DNA of 33,052 nt from Candidatus Aenigmatarchaeota archaeon (GCA_014728985.1 WJKS01000082.1:1-33052); one strand, 5' to 3'; shown: positions 16,506 through 23,034, counted from the first letter of the stretch. Translations and numbers: made by a program. The notes: generated by a model from the sequence alone, not told the origin.

Positions 16506-16598
16506 TTTTATCACTAAGAATGATTTGGATGAGTAAGTTTAAAAGATACTAGGTTTTTGTAAGGTAGTAACCGAACTTCCTTATTCATTAAAAGTAGA

Positions 16599-16895
16599 TT
16601 AGTATATTATACGTTTATTATCCCTTATTACAATGACACCTTTTTTTGTCAATGGTTCAGTGTACTCATCGATGCACGCGCCTGGTTCGCCATAACATCC
16701 TTCCATAATGACGGTATCACCGGGATTGAACATTGAAGCGACTACTTCTGGAGGAACGGTAGAGTATACTAAAACTCCTCCTTTCTGTGAAATGTATCTT
16801 AACACCCTCTGATATCTACTAGGGTCTCCACCACGGTTTCCCTTCATATCCTCCTCTAGGATATCTGGATGTATTATTAAACGTGTTTTTACCAT
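16599..16895 (-). CDS. Small orphan protein with PGDxVxMxG motif
   Basis: The 98-residue product is not recognised. It begins with a strand-like MVKTRLIIHPD, a charged region, a helix with RYQRVLRYISQKGG, strands VLVYSTVPPEVVASMF, then FNPGDTVIMEGCYGEPGACID and GVIVIRDNKRIIY. The alternating pattern suggests a small alpha/beta fold. The PGDTVIMEG segment resembles PGDRVEMTG of the 14539 orphan. A TATA-like box (minus strand of 16918-16929) is centred about 29 nt upstream. The gene is divergent from the candidate ncRNA at 16967. Confidence 0.65.
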   Translation of the reverse strand: MVKTRLIIHPDILEEDMKGNRGGDPSRYQRVLRYISQKGGVLVYSTVPPEVVASMFNPGDTVIMEGCYGEPGACIDEYTEPLTKKGVIVIRDNKRIIY

Positions 16896-16917
16896 ACTTA
16901 TGATAAATTAGAACTGA

Positions 16918-16929
16918 ATTTTTAATATG
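16918..16929 (-). promoter_or_regulatory. TATA box of the 16599-16895 orphan
   Basis: Minus-strand CATATTAAAAAT, centred about 29 nt before ATG 16895. It is separated from the oppositely oriented ncRNA box by only a few nucleotides. Confidence 0.45.
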
Positions 16930-16935
16930 TAAATG

Positions 16936-16945
16936 ATTTATAAAC
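16936..16945 (+). promoter_or_regulatory. TATA box of candidate ncRNA
   Basis: TTTATAAA core (16937-16944). Its centre is about 26 nt before G16967, the first base of a perfect 7-bp terminal stem, exactly where an archaeal transcription start is expected. Confidence 0.6.
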
Positions 16946-16966
16946 TTCTAAGAGTGTTCTTTATTT

Positions 16967-17036
16967 GGGTCACGATGAAGAGACCATCCCAGACTGACCG
17001 AAAGGGAGGAAGACGGAGGTAGCTCTTGAGTGACCC
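16967..17036 (+). ncRNA. Candidate structured small RNA (70-nt rod with kink-turn-like ends)
   Basis: The RNA would run from GGGTCAC (16967-16973) to GTGACCC (17030-17036), a perfect 7-bp terminal stem. Next to it, GATGA (16974-16978) faces TTGA (17026-17029) in an arrangement like a kink-turn: a three-base bulge and two sheared G-A pairs, equivalent to box C and box D. The rod continues with AGAG/CTCT, ACC/GGT and TCC/GGA pairs and a single bulged A, and ends with CTGACC-GAAA-GGGAGG, a GNRA loop above tandem A-G/G-A mismatches. GC content is far above the surrounding sequence and no ORF covers it. It has its own TATA box; the downstream gene has a separate one, so this is unlikely to be a riboswitch. 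The family is not recognised; a degenerate box C/D-type, L7Ae-binding RNA is one possibility. Confidence 0.6.
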
Positions 17037-17070
17037 ACTTTATCACTTAAAAGTAACCAAAAAAAGAAAG

Positions 17071-17079
17071 ATTTAAATA
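17071..17079 (+). promoter_or_regulatory. TATA box of the 17103 orphan
   Basis: ATTTAAATA centred 28 nt upstream of ATG 17103, preceded by a purine-rich AAAAAAGAAAG that could act as a BRE. No Shine-Dalgarno lies before the ATG, so the transcript is predicted to be leaderless. Confidence 0.6.
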
Positions 17080-17102
17080 GTTGAAATATATTTATCCTGA
17101 AT

Positions 17103-17393
17103 ATGAGTACCCTTGAAGCAAACGGTAAAAGAATCGTTTGGGGAATATATGGATTTCCACCAAGACCACATATGGTATTAAAAGTTGGTGAGAGTCCAGA
17201 TTCATATGGGACCGTTAGTTTATTTTATGGTGATGAGGAAGTTCCTATAGATTGTTTCCACTGCCGTGATACTGGAAATGAAACCCATCAGGTTGATCAC
17301 GTAGGAACTGATACATTTTCTATTAGAACAAGATTTTGGTTACCTAGGGTGGCTGTTAGAGCAGGAAGATATAGTGCTCAATATGAACTTTAA
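17103..17393 (+). CDS. Small orphan protein, probable beta-sandwich
   Basis: The 96-residue product is not recognised. It alternates short hydrophobic strands (KRIVWGIYGF, HMVLKVGESP, GTVSLFYGDEE, DTFSIRTRFW, RVAVRAGRYSAQYEL), suggesting a small beta-sandwich or barrel. CFHC (two Cys with a central His) could form half a metal site. It contains eight Arg but two Lys. The last third, with GTDT...RAGRYSAQYE, resembles the end of the frameshifted orphan near 12400. It is a single gene with a leaderless-type promoter and shares TTAA (17390-17393) with the stop of porA on the other strand. Confidence 0.65.
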   Translation: MSTLEANGKRIVWGIYGFPPRPHMVLKVGESPDSYGTVSLFYGDEEVPIDCFHCRDTGNETHQVDHVGTDTFSIRTRFWLPRVAVRAGRYSAQYEL

Positions 17394-18541
17394 TCAAAAA
17401 TATACATTACTTTATCTCCTTCAACTTTAGTGGTTGATTCAAGAAGATCTTCAATTATTTCCACATATTTTTCTTTAGGAACAGATTTACCGCCTAACCC
17501 AAGAATATAATTGTTAATCGTTCGTTTATATCCATACATCAATGATCTAACATCATGATAAATTATCCCACCATAACCTGGAGCAATATTCTGGTCACAA
17601 ACACCTATACCAACAACATCATTCAGTGCATCTTCTAACTCTTTGAATGGGAATGGCCTGTAGACTACAATTTTCACTAATCCAACCTTAATACCCTTTT
17701 TCCTGGCTTCAAGTACTGCCGCTTTAGCAGTGGATGTCATTGCACCTACTGAAACAAGTGCGATAACCGCATCATCCATCATAAACCTTTCAATTACATC
17801 ATACTTCCTGCCAAACTTCTTTTCCCATTCTTTGAAGGTCTTTTTAATTAGACCAAGTGCGTTTTCCATTGCTGCCTCTTGCTGTAGTCTGAATTTCATA
17901 TAGCCTTCCATTACTGGTATACCAAGATTCATTGGTTTTTTTGGGTCAAGATAGGTCACTGGTTTGTATTTTGGTAAGAATTTATCAACAGCTTTTTGAG
18001 TAGGGATTTTAACTGGTTCCCGAGTATAACTAAGAATGAATCCATCTAGATTAACAAAACAAGGTAATAGTACTTTATGATTCTCAGCAATTTTGAATGC
18101 TTGCAATGTCAAGTCAATTACTTCCTGATTATTTTCTGTGAAAAACATCATCCACCCTGTATCTCGTTGATCCAAGATATCATTGTGGTCAGACCATAGG
18201 GTGATAGGTGCAGATAAACCACGGGATACATTAATCATAACTATTGGTAACCTCATTCCAGACGCAATGTAAAAGACTTCATGCATTAGTAGTAGACCTT
18301 GGCTGGAAGATGCAGTAAAAGTTCTGACTCCTGTAGCTTCTGAAGCAACTGCTGCTGACATAACTGAATGTTCGGATTCTACATCAAGAAAATCACCCTT
18401 GAACTTTCCATCTACTTTCCATTTAGCCAAAGTTTCAATCAATTCTGTTTGAGGAGTAACCGGGAAATTTGGGATCACTTGAACATTTGCCAATTTTGCG
18501 GCCCATGCACCTGCTTCATTACCATCCATTATTTTTTTCAT
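17390..18541 (-). CDS. porA: Pyruvate (2-oxoacid):ferredoxin oxidoreductase alpha subunit
   Basis: The 383-residue product matches the alpha subunit of pyruvate:ferredoxin oxidoreductase, which oxidatively decarboxylates pyruvate to acetyl-CoA and reduces ferredoxin. Recognisable segments: MDGNEAGAWAAKLANVQVIPNFPVTPQTEL at the start, EHSVMSAAVASEATGVRTFTASSSQGL, SRGLSAPITLWSDHNDILDQRDTGW, and the C-terminal VGLVKIVVYRPFPFKELEDAL domain. ATG 18541 is one base past the preceding gene's TAG, so translation is probably coupled. The track's longer start (18568) overlaps that gene and is not preferred. Closely related 2-oxoacid oxidoreductases cannot be excluded. The beta (thiamine-diphosphate) subunit does not follow; a convergent orphan lies there instead. 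Confidence 0.9.
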   Translation of the reverse strand: MKKIMDGNEAGAWAAKLANVQVIPNFPVTPQTELIETLAKWKVDGKFKGDFLDVESEHSVMSAAVASEATGVRTFTASSSQGLLLMHEVFYIASGMRLPIVMINVSRGLSAPITLWSDHNDILDQRDTGWMMFFTENNQEVIDLTLQAFKIAENHKVLLPCFVNLDGFILSYTREPVKIPTQKAVDKFLPKYKPVTYLDPKKPMNLGIPVMEGYMKFRLQQEAAMENALGLIKKTFKEWEKKFGRKYDVIERFMMDDAVIALVSVGAMTSTAKAAVLEARKKGIKVGLVKIVVYRPFPFKELEDALNDVVGIGVCDQNIAPGYGGIIYHDVRSLMYGYKRTINNYILGLGGKSVPKEKYVEIIEDLLESTTKVEGDKVMYIFD

Positions 18542-18542
18542 C

Positions 18543-19061
18543 CTATTCCAACCCCGCACATTCTTCACTCATATATTCCTTAACTGAACACCAATCATCA
18601 ACACATTCATGAACTACCTCATAATGTGTACAGAATAACTGCCCAATAAATTGAAATAGTCTTGCTTTTATCTTGACTCCTATCAGTTTTTTCTTAGGAA
18701 TCTCCTTAACTATAAGATTCGGTTGATATAAACTGGATATAGTATCTTTCTGATCTTTTGATAGGTCATAAGCATCATAATCTTCCATTTCTTCAAGTAC
18801 TTTTCTGAATTTTTCTTTGTCAATACATTCCTCATCAACAGAATTACAAGTAATAATCATTCCGTTCTCATTCAATCCAATGCTATAATCATCATAAACT
18901 TTTTCCAGTTCTTTGCTACTTAATCTGACAAATTCACCTGATTCTTTCAGGGGATCTAACTGAATCGGATAGTGAAATTGAATTACATCGGGTTGTACTC
19001 TGGCTTCTACTAAGGTAAAACTTAATACAATTAACAGGCCAATGATCATTTTCTTATTCAT
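18543..19061 (-). CDS. Secreted cysteine-containing protein inside the por operon
   Basis: The 172-residue product is unrelated to the oxidoreductase subunits. It has a signal peptide (MNKKMIIGLLIVLSFTLVEA) with likely cleavage after A20. The mature part holds six Cys, four clustered near the end (FCTHYEVVHECVDDWC, then EEC), which would suit disulfides in an extracytoplasmic protein. It overlaps porD by 8 nt (ATGAATAA) and precedes porA by one base, so it is firmly embedded in the operon. No family is recognised. A secreted product between subunits of a cytosolic Fe-S enzyme is unexpected. Confidence 0.75.
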   Translation of the reverse strand: MNKKMIIGLLIVLSFTLVEARVQPDVIQFHYPIQLDPLKESGEFVRLSSKELEKVYDDYSIGLNENGMIITCNSVDEECIDKEKFRKVLEEMEDYDAYDLSKDQKDTISSLYQPNLIVKEIPKKKLIGVKIKARLFQFIGQLFCTHYEVVHECVDDWCSVKEYMSEECAGLE

Positions 19062-19383
19062 GTGTTTCCCTCACCTTCTTGATACATTTAACCGGACAAT
19101 TCTCAGCACATACCAAACATCCTTTACATATCGAGTAATCTATTATTGGTTTTCCATCCTTATCAAAAGTTATAGCTGATTCTGGACAGGATATCCAACA
19201 TCTGCGACATTTTATACATTTACTTTTATCAATAACTGGTTTAAATACTCTCCAACTACCGACGTCTCTCTCCAAACTATTTCCTTTTGCCTCTACATAA
19301 GGTATACCTTCTTTCCCAAGATATTCTATTTTCTCTATTCCTACAGACTTCTTCTTGATTTTTTTAACAATCTTCTTAACCAT
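19054..19383 (-). CDS. porD: Pyruvate:ferredoxin oxidoreductase delta subunit (2[4Fe-4S] ferredoxin)
   Basis: The 109-residue product has two ferredoxin motifs, CIKCRRCWISCP (C56, C59, C62, C66) and CKGCLVCAENCP, with an additional Lys-rich N-terminal region (VKKIVKKIKKK). It passes electrons from the catalytic subunits to external ferredoxin. ATG 19383 overlaps the porG stop by 8 nt (ATGGTTAA). The track's longer start at 19428 would overlap porG much further and is rejected. Confidence 0.93.
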   Translation of the reverse strand: MVKKIVKKIKKKSVGIEKIEYLGKEGIPYVEAKGNSLERDVGSWRVFKPVIDKSKCIKCRRCWISCPESAITFDKDGKPIIDYSICKGCLVCAENCPVKCIKKVRETHE

Positions 19384-19921
19384 GTATACTCCCATACCCG
19401 ACCTTTGCAGCCCTTTTATTAGCTTCAATTATCTTTTCAGAATATCTCTTCATTTTTTTCTCTATAGCCTCTTCAAGATTCTTAAAAGGTATCTTACCTT
19501 TCAATTTCTTTACTAAAACTCCCAACATTACTGTATTTGGAATCGGTCTTCCAATTATATCCAGAGCTATAGTTGTTGCATCAGTGCAAATGTAATTTTC
19601 CTTTTTATCAAGTCCTAATTTATGTGAACGGTTAGTATTAACCAGGATTAATGTCATTTTATCTGTACCTTTCAACATCCTATCAAAATCAAGTGAATCA
19701 TCTAGTATTACAACAACATCTGGTTTAGTAATATAACCTCTTTCTAGTATCTTTTTCTTATCTATTCTTGTAAAGCTTACGACCGGTGCGCCTCTTCTTT
19801 CAGCACCATATAGACTGAAATCCTGAGTTTGGAATCCACTGAGAAATGCTGCCTTTCCTAATAATTGTGCAGCTGTTTTAACCCCTGCCCCACCTCTGCC
19901 ATGGAATCTTACTTCAAGCAT
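19376..19921 (-). CDS. porG: Pyruvate:ferredoxin oxidoreductase gamma subunit
   Basis: The 181-residue product starts MLEVRFHGRGGAGVKTAAQLL, the hallmark of gamma subunits, followed by DFSLYGAERRGAPVVSFTRID, PDVVVILDDSLDF and GRPIPNTVMLGVLVKKL. Length is normal. It is first in the porG-porD-(secreted gene)-porA operon. GTGAG lies 8 nt before the ATG as a plausible ribosome-binding element. Confidence 0.93.
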   Translation of the reverse strand: MLEVRFHGRGGAGVKTAAQLLGKAAFLSGFQTQDFSLYGAERRGAPVVSFTRIDKKKILERGYITKPDVVVILDDSLDFDRMLKGTDKMTLILVNTNRSHKLGLDKKENYICTDATTIALDIIGRPIPNTVMLGVLVKKLKGKIPFKNLEEAIEKKMKRYSEKIIEANKRAAKVGYGSIHG

Positions 19922-20027
19922 TAACTCACACTATTAGATATTTGGTTTGGTTAATATTAAGTTTTACCAGAAAATCGAATCTAATAGTTACATAATGAAT
20001 TTAAGATTAATTTACTATATATCTAAC

Positions 20028-20438
20028 ATGCCTGGGGGTATTGGTTTTGGTGGTAATCCTGATAGAGGATACGCTGCTTCTGTTTCTTCTCCAGATATTG
20101 GTTCTAGTGTTTGGGGATATGTAGATCCAATGTGTAATTTAGATGAACTCCCTAAGGATACTCGACTATTACCAAGAATCAGTCGTCTTAGGAGAAAATT
20201 AGCTCCAGGAGTACCAGTATTAAAGGAAAGAGGTAGAAATTTTCCTGTTCATAGATTCCAAGTTCCTGATCATTCTGGTGCTCAAGGATTTATAGTTTAT
20301 GAAGATTTGAGTGAAACTCCTGGAGATTATAGTGGAATGGGTAGATATCTCTTATTAGCATTTGGTTTTTCCCTTCCAGAGAAATTCCCAGGAAGACGAA
20401 GTATTTACATGATTGATGCGGATTCGATTCTCCAATAA
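20028..20438 (+). CDS. Small orphan protein, Gly/Arg-rich
   Basis: The 136-residue product is not recognised. It opens with a glycine-rich MPGGIGFGGNPDRGYAAS, has a basic helix (LLPRISRLRRKLAPGVPV) and beta-like segments (QGFIVYEDLSETPG, GRYLLLAFGFSLPEKF). It contains 12 Arg and 4 Lys. ATG 20028 is favoured over the track's ATG 19947: the extra 27 residues are low-complexity, and AT-rich AATTTAAGATTAATTTA lies about 24 nt before 20028. GFIVYEDL...RYLLLAF weakly resembles GYVNREDL...RIIASIF in the orphan at 20945. It converges on the DUF457 gene with a 1-nt gap. Confidence 0.6.
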   Translation: MPGGIGFGGNPDRGYAASVSSPDIGSSVWGYVDPMCNLDELPKDTRLLPRISRLRRKLAPGVPVLKERGRNFPVHRFQVPDHSGAQGFIVYEDLSETPGDYSGMGRYLLLAFGFSLPEKFPGRRSIYMIDADSILQ

Positions 20439-20439
20439 A

Positions 20440-20913
20440 TCAAAACCCTACTTTATCCAAGATCAAATGACTCAAATAACCCCAAAAAATAATTAGAAAA
20501 TAAATACCGAACTCAAATCCTGAAAAATTGAACATAAACCAGAGAATTGAGGTCATCCCTAAACTGAAAACTAAAGAAAACCACAATTTATGCGTGGCTC
20601 CTCTATGCTTAGTTGGGAAGAATCTAATTACCAAATAAACGATTATAAAGCCTAATAAACCATAAAAAATAGATCCCAGAGAGAAGTTAATAATCAAATA
20701 AACAGTGATTATAACAGATAGTAACAGTGAAAGGTATTTTCTGATATTGCTTTTGGGCGTATCTATGTCTGGAGAAATAGTTGCCAAGAGATTGAATAAA
20801 GTAAGGAAAATTATTAAGATATAGTCAGTTATCAATCCCCAACCATAAAGAGTGCCTAGTATTACGATTAAGATTATCATATCGAATATTAGGTGTACTT
20901 TCCAGGATGGCAT
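20440..20913 (-). CDS. DUF457/YbcI-like membrane-bound metal-dependent hydrolase
   Basis: The 157-residue product has about five hydrophobic segments and the conserved polar residues of the YbcI/YdjM family: His7 in MPSWKVHLIF, SPDIDTPKS (47-55), HRGATHKLW (103-111) and GYLSHLILD (H149, D153). These His/Asp residues are proposed to bind metal at the membrane. Substrate is unknown for most members; some bacterial relatives are linked to stress responses or phospholipid metabolism. It is a single gene between two orphans. Confidence 0.8.
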   Translation of the reverse strand: MPSWKVHLIFDMIILIVILGTLYGWGLITDYILIIFLTLFNLLATISPDIDTPKSNIRKYLSLLLSVIITVYLIINFSLGSIFYGLLGFIIVYLVIRFFPTKHRGATHKLWFSLVFSLGMTSILWFMFNFSGFEFGIYFLIIFWGYLSHLILDKVGF

Positions 20914-20944
20914 AGAAATTTTATGATTTATTCGATTAAATAGG

Positions 20945-21196
20945 TTAAATTAATTCCATTATTTCTGAAGCTAATAGGGATAATTGGATTCCAGCATGAC
21001 ATCTAGTTCTGTCAAGAAATATACTAGCAATTATTCTACTTGTGGGTTCGGGACCTAAATCTTCTCTGTTTACATATCCAGTCACTTGAGAACCATTATG
21101 AATTATTATGTAATGGGTGGCACCCTGATCGGTAGGAACCCTTGAAGGACCTACATCTAACCCATAAGTTCTACCATCAACTACAAAACTTCTCAT
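20945..21196 (-). CDS. Small orphan protein lacking lysine
   Basis: The 83-residue product is not recognised. It seems mostly beta: RSFVVDGRTYGLDVG, ATHYIIIHNGSQVTGYVNRE, RIIASIFLD, ending with a helix LSLLASEIMELI. It has seven Arg and no Lys, striking in a genome whose other proteins are Lys-rich. A TATA-like element (minus strand of 21219-21228) is centred 28 nt upstream; no Shine-Dalgarno is seen. It may be distantly related to the 20028 orphan through the GYVNREDL segment. Confidence 0.65.
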   Translation of the reverse strand: MRSFVVDGRTYGLDVGPSRVPTDQGATHYIIIHNGSQVTGYVNREDLGPEPTSRIIASIFLDRTRCHAGIQLSLLASEIMELI

Positions 21197-21231
21197 AACT
21201 TAAGAATAAAGCCCTAGAGTTAAATATCTTA

Positions 21232-21924
21232 CTAATCAATTATTATCCTTGCATCAACAGCTATAGCATCGTCGCTGAAAGCAAAAACAGGGTTGATGTC
21301 TAATTCTTGAATCTCGGGATTTCCCTCAAGCATTTTGGATGTTTTCATTAAAATATCAATTAGTGCCTTAAAATCAACAGGTTCTTTACCTCTGATGCCT
21401 TTAAGTACTTTAAGACCCTTGATTTCAGTTATCATTTCAGCAGCTTCTCTTTTTTTGATTGGGACTACCCGAAAACTAACATCTTCAAATACTTCCACAA
21501 ATACTCCCCCTAAACCAAAGAGAACAACCTGATCAAATGTCGGGTCTTTTTTACCACCTACAATAACTTCTGGAGCTTCGGGTAACATCTTCTGAACAAA
21601 TATACCATCTATTCTAGCCTTTGGTTTGTTTTTTTTAACAGTTTTTATCAAATCAGTTATTCCATCCCTCAGTTCCTTTTCATTTTCTATCCCTATCTTT
21701 ACAGCCCCAGCGTCTGTCTTGTGGATTATATCTTTACTCACGACTTTTAGAACAAGAGGATAACCAAACTTATTCGCGAATGATATCGCATCCTTTATCT
21801 CCTGTATTACAGTTCCTCTTACCACTGGTATTCTGTAATATTCTAGGATTTTTCTTGATTCTAGTTCTGTGAGGTTATTTCTACCCTCTTTTCTTACTTT
21901 ATCAAAAATTTTCTGGGGTCTCAT
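21232..21924 (-). CDS. acdB: Acetyl-CoA synthetase (ADP-forming) beta subunit
   Basis: The 230-residue product matches the ATP-grasp beta subunit of ADP-forming acetyl-CoA synthetase: LTELESRKILEYYRIPVVRG at the start, YPLVLKVVSKDIIHKTDAGAV, DPTFDQVVLFGLGGVFVEVFEDVSFR and ELDINPVFAFSDDAIAVDARI. Length is right for a separate beta subunit. With the alpha subunit it converts acetyl-CoA, ADP and phosphate to acetate, CoA and ATP, the main archaeal substrate-level phosphorylation from acetyl-CoA. The alpha subunit is not in this window. It lies 26 nt downstream of the DedA gene on the same strand and is probably co-transcribed. Confidence 0.9.
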   Translation of the reverse strand: MRPQKIFDKVRKEGRNNLTELESRKILEYYRIPVVRGTVIQEIKDAISFANKFGYPLVLKVVSKDIIHKTDAGAVKIGIENEKELRDGITDLIKTVKKNKPKARIDGIFVQKMLPEAPEVIVGGKKDPTFDQVVLFGLGGVFVEVFEDVSFRVVPIKKREAAEMITEIKGLKVLKGIRGKEPVDFKALIDILMKTSKMLEGNPEIQELDINPVFAFSDDAIAVDARIIID

Positions 21925-21950
21925 GTGATATTATTTGGAAAAGAAGATAA

Positions 21951-22556
21951 TTATTTCTTTCTACCCATCAGCTTCTCAAAAATAAACTTCTTAAAACCAC
22001 TAATATATCCTTTTCTATCCATCCACATAAGAACAATAAAGGCGATAGTTCCAACACCAATAGTAATCTCAAGACCGACTCCAACCCATCTAAGTACTCC
22101 CCCGGCAAGAGAACCAATTGATCCAAGTATTAGCATTCTGGGGAAGGCACCTAGAGCAGTAGCAATCATATAATCCTTAAAACTCAGTGAAGTAACCCCA
22201 GTAATGTAACTAATCAGGTCAAAAGGAATGATTGGAATTAATCTGGTGACAAATATACCTGTTTTCCCATTTTCTATGACCCATTCATCAAGATTTTCTA
22301 TCCAGTCCTCACCAACAAGTTTCTTAACAATAGGTCTACCACCCTTTCTAGCAATCCAAAAAGCGATAACGGCCCCCACAATAGTACCTATCCCACCAAA
22401 AATCACAATATCCAGGAGCCTGATTCCAATAGCACCGGCAAAGACTATCATAGCCTCAGAAGGTATAGGTGCGATGATCGTTTGTATAATCATCACAAAA
22501 AGTAAGCCTATAGGACCATAAGCCTCAATAATAGGTACTAGTAATTCTTCTAACAT
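21951..22556 (-). CDS. DedA/VTT-domain integral membrane protein
   Basis: The 201-residue product has the DedA (VTT/SNARE-associated) pattern. TIIAPIPSEAMIVFAGA comes near the start, GTIVGAVIAFWIARKGG follows, then FVTRLIPIIPFDLISYITG, whose Arg and Pro residues are the family's re-entrant loop signature. Four to five hydrophobic segments are visible. The superfamily includes lipid scramblases and flippases such as undecaprenyl-phosphate carriers, so a role in lipid-carrier recycling is plausible but not shown. Likely leaderless: TAAATATTTTAA on the minus strand near 22578-22590, partly overlapping the 3' flank of the tRNA gene. Confidence 0.88.
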   Translation of the reverse strand: MLEELLVPIIEAYGPIGLLFVMIIQTIIAPIPSEAMIVFAGAIGIRLLDIVIFGGIGTIVGAVIAFWIARKGGRPIVKKLVGEDWIENLDEWVIENGKTGIFVTRLIPIIPFDLISYITGVTSLSFKDYMIATALGAFPRMLILGSIGSLAGGVLRWVGVGLEITIGVGTIAFIVLMWMDRKGYISGFKKFIFEKLMGRKK

Positions 22557-22588
22557 TCTATAATCTTACTCTTTTAGGTTAAAATATT

Positions 22589-22661
22589 TAGTCCCGAGCG
22601 GATTCGAACCGCCGTCTGAAGCTCCAGAGGCTCCTATGCTTGACCACTACACCACGGGACT
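22589..22661 (-). tRNA. tRNA-Gln (anticodon CUG)
   Basis: The minus strand folds into a full cloverleaf: 7-bp acceptor AGTCCCG/CGGGACT, D-arm with GTGT/GCAT, anticodon stem GGAGC/GCTTC around loop CTCTGGA (anticodon CTG), 4-nt variable loop and T-arm GGCGG-TTCGAAT-CCGCT. The discriminator is A and the 3' CCA is not encoded. It sits between the DedA gene and the small membrane protein in the same orientation, followed by a T-rich run. An AT-rich stretch near 22680-22696 may be its promoter. Confidence 0.93.
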
Positions 22662-22698
22662 TTATCAAAATAATTAGGTATTAAGAATTAATTAATTT

Positions 22699-22965
22699 CT
22701 ATTTCTGATTTTCCATGACCTTTTTAGGAAATACTTCCGTTATCGCCAGATATATTGAAAGCCCTACAATCGCAAGCCAGACTTCTATTGAGTAAAGTCT
22801 TCTTTTAATAATAACTTCAAGTGGGGTAAAAATAACTCTTTTAAACAGAGGATATTTTCCCCCACCTATCGCAAAAAATACCATATAAAATCCATAAAGT
22901 ATTTGAAAAGCGAAATTAATAATTATAAGTCTGTGTAAAACTCTCCATTTCCCTTTCTTTTCCAT
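22699..22965 (-). CDS. Small membrane protein of unknown function
   Basis: The 88-residue product has two likely membrane helices (RLIIINFAFQILYGFYMVFF and EVWLAIVGLSIYLAITEVF) with a basic loop between (KRVIFTPLEVIIKRR). N- and C-termini are charged and probably cytoplasmic. No family recognised. AAGGTAG lies about 7 nt before the ATG as a ribosome-binding element. It is upstream of the tRNA on the same strand and divergent from the flippase. Confidence 0.6.
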   Translation of the reverse strand: MEKKGKWRVLHRLIIINFAFQILYGFYMVFFAIGGGKYPLFKRVIFTPLEVIIKRRLYSIEVWLAIVGLSIYLAITEVFPKKVMENQK

Positions 22966-23034
22966 GAAACTACCTTTTATGACTATAATTCTAACTTAAA
23001 CATTAATTAAGTTTATTATGTATATTTCAGTGTA

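Noticed and set aside
16967-17036. tRNA gene: 7-bp acceptor-like stem plus A discriminator and 70-nt length
   Set aside because: No T-arm (no TTCRA loop), no anticodon arm and no D-loop GG; the interior folds as a single rod.
16967-17036. H/ACA guide RNA or SRP RNA fragment
   Set aside because: The base after the closing stem is ACT rather than ACA, there is no open pseudouridylation pocket, and the conserved SRP helix 8 AGCA motif is absent.
19947-20027. Longer N-terminus for the orphan at 20028
   Set aside because: Low-complexity AT-rich translation; the AT-rich promoter-like element sits inside it.
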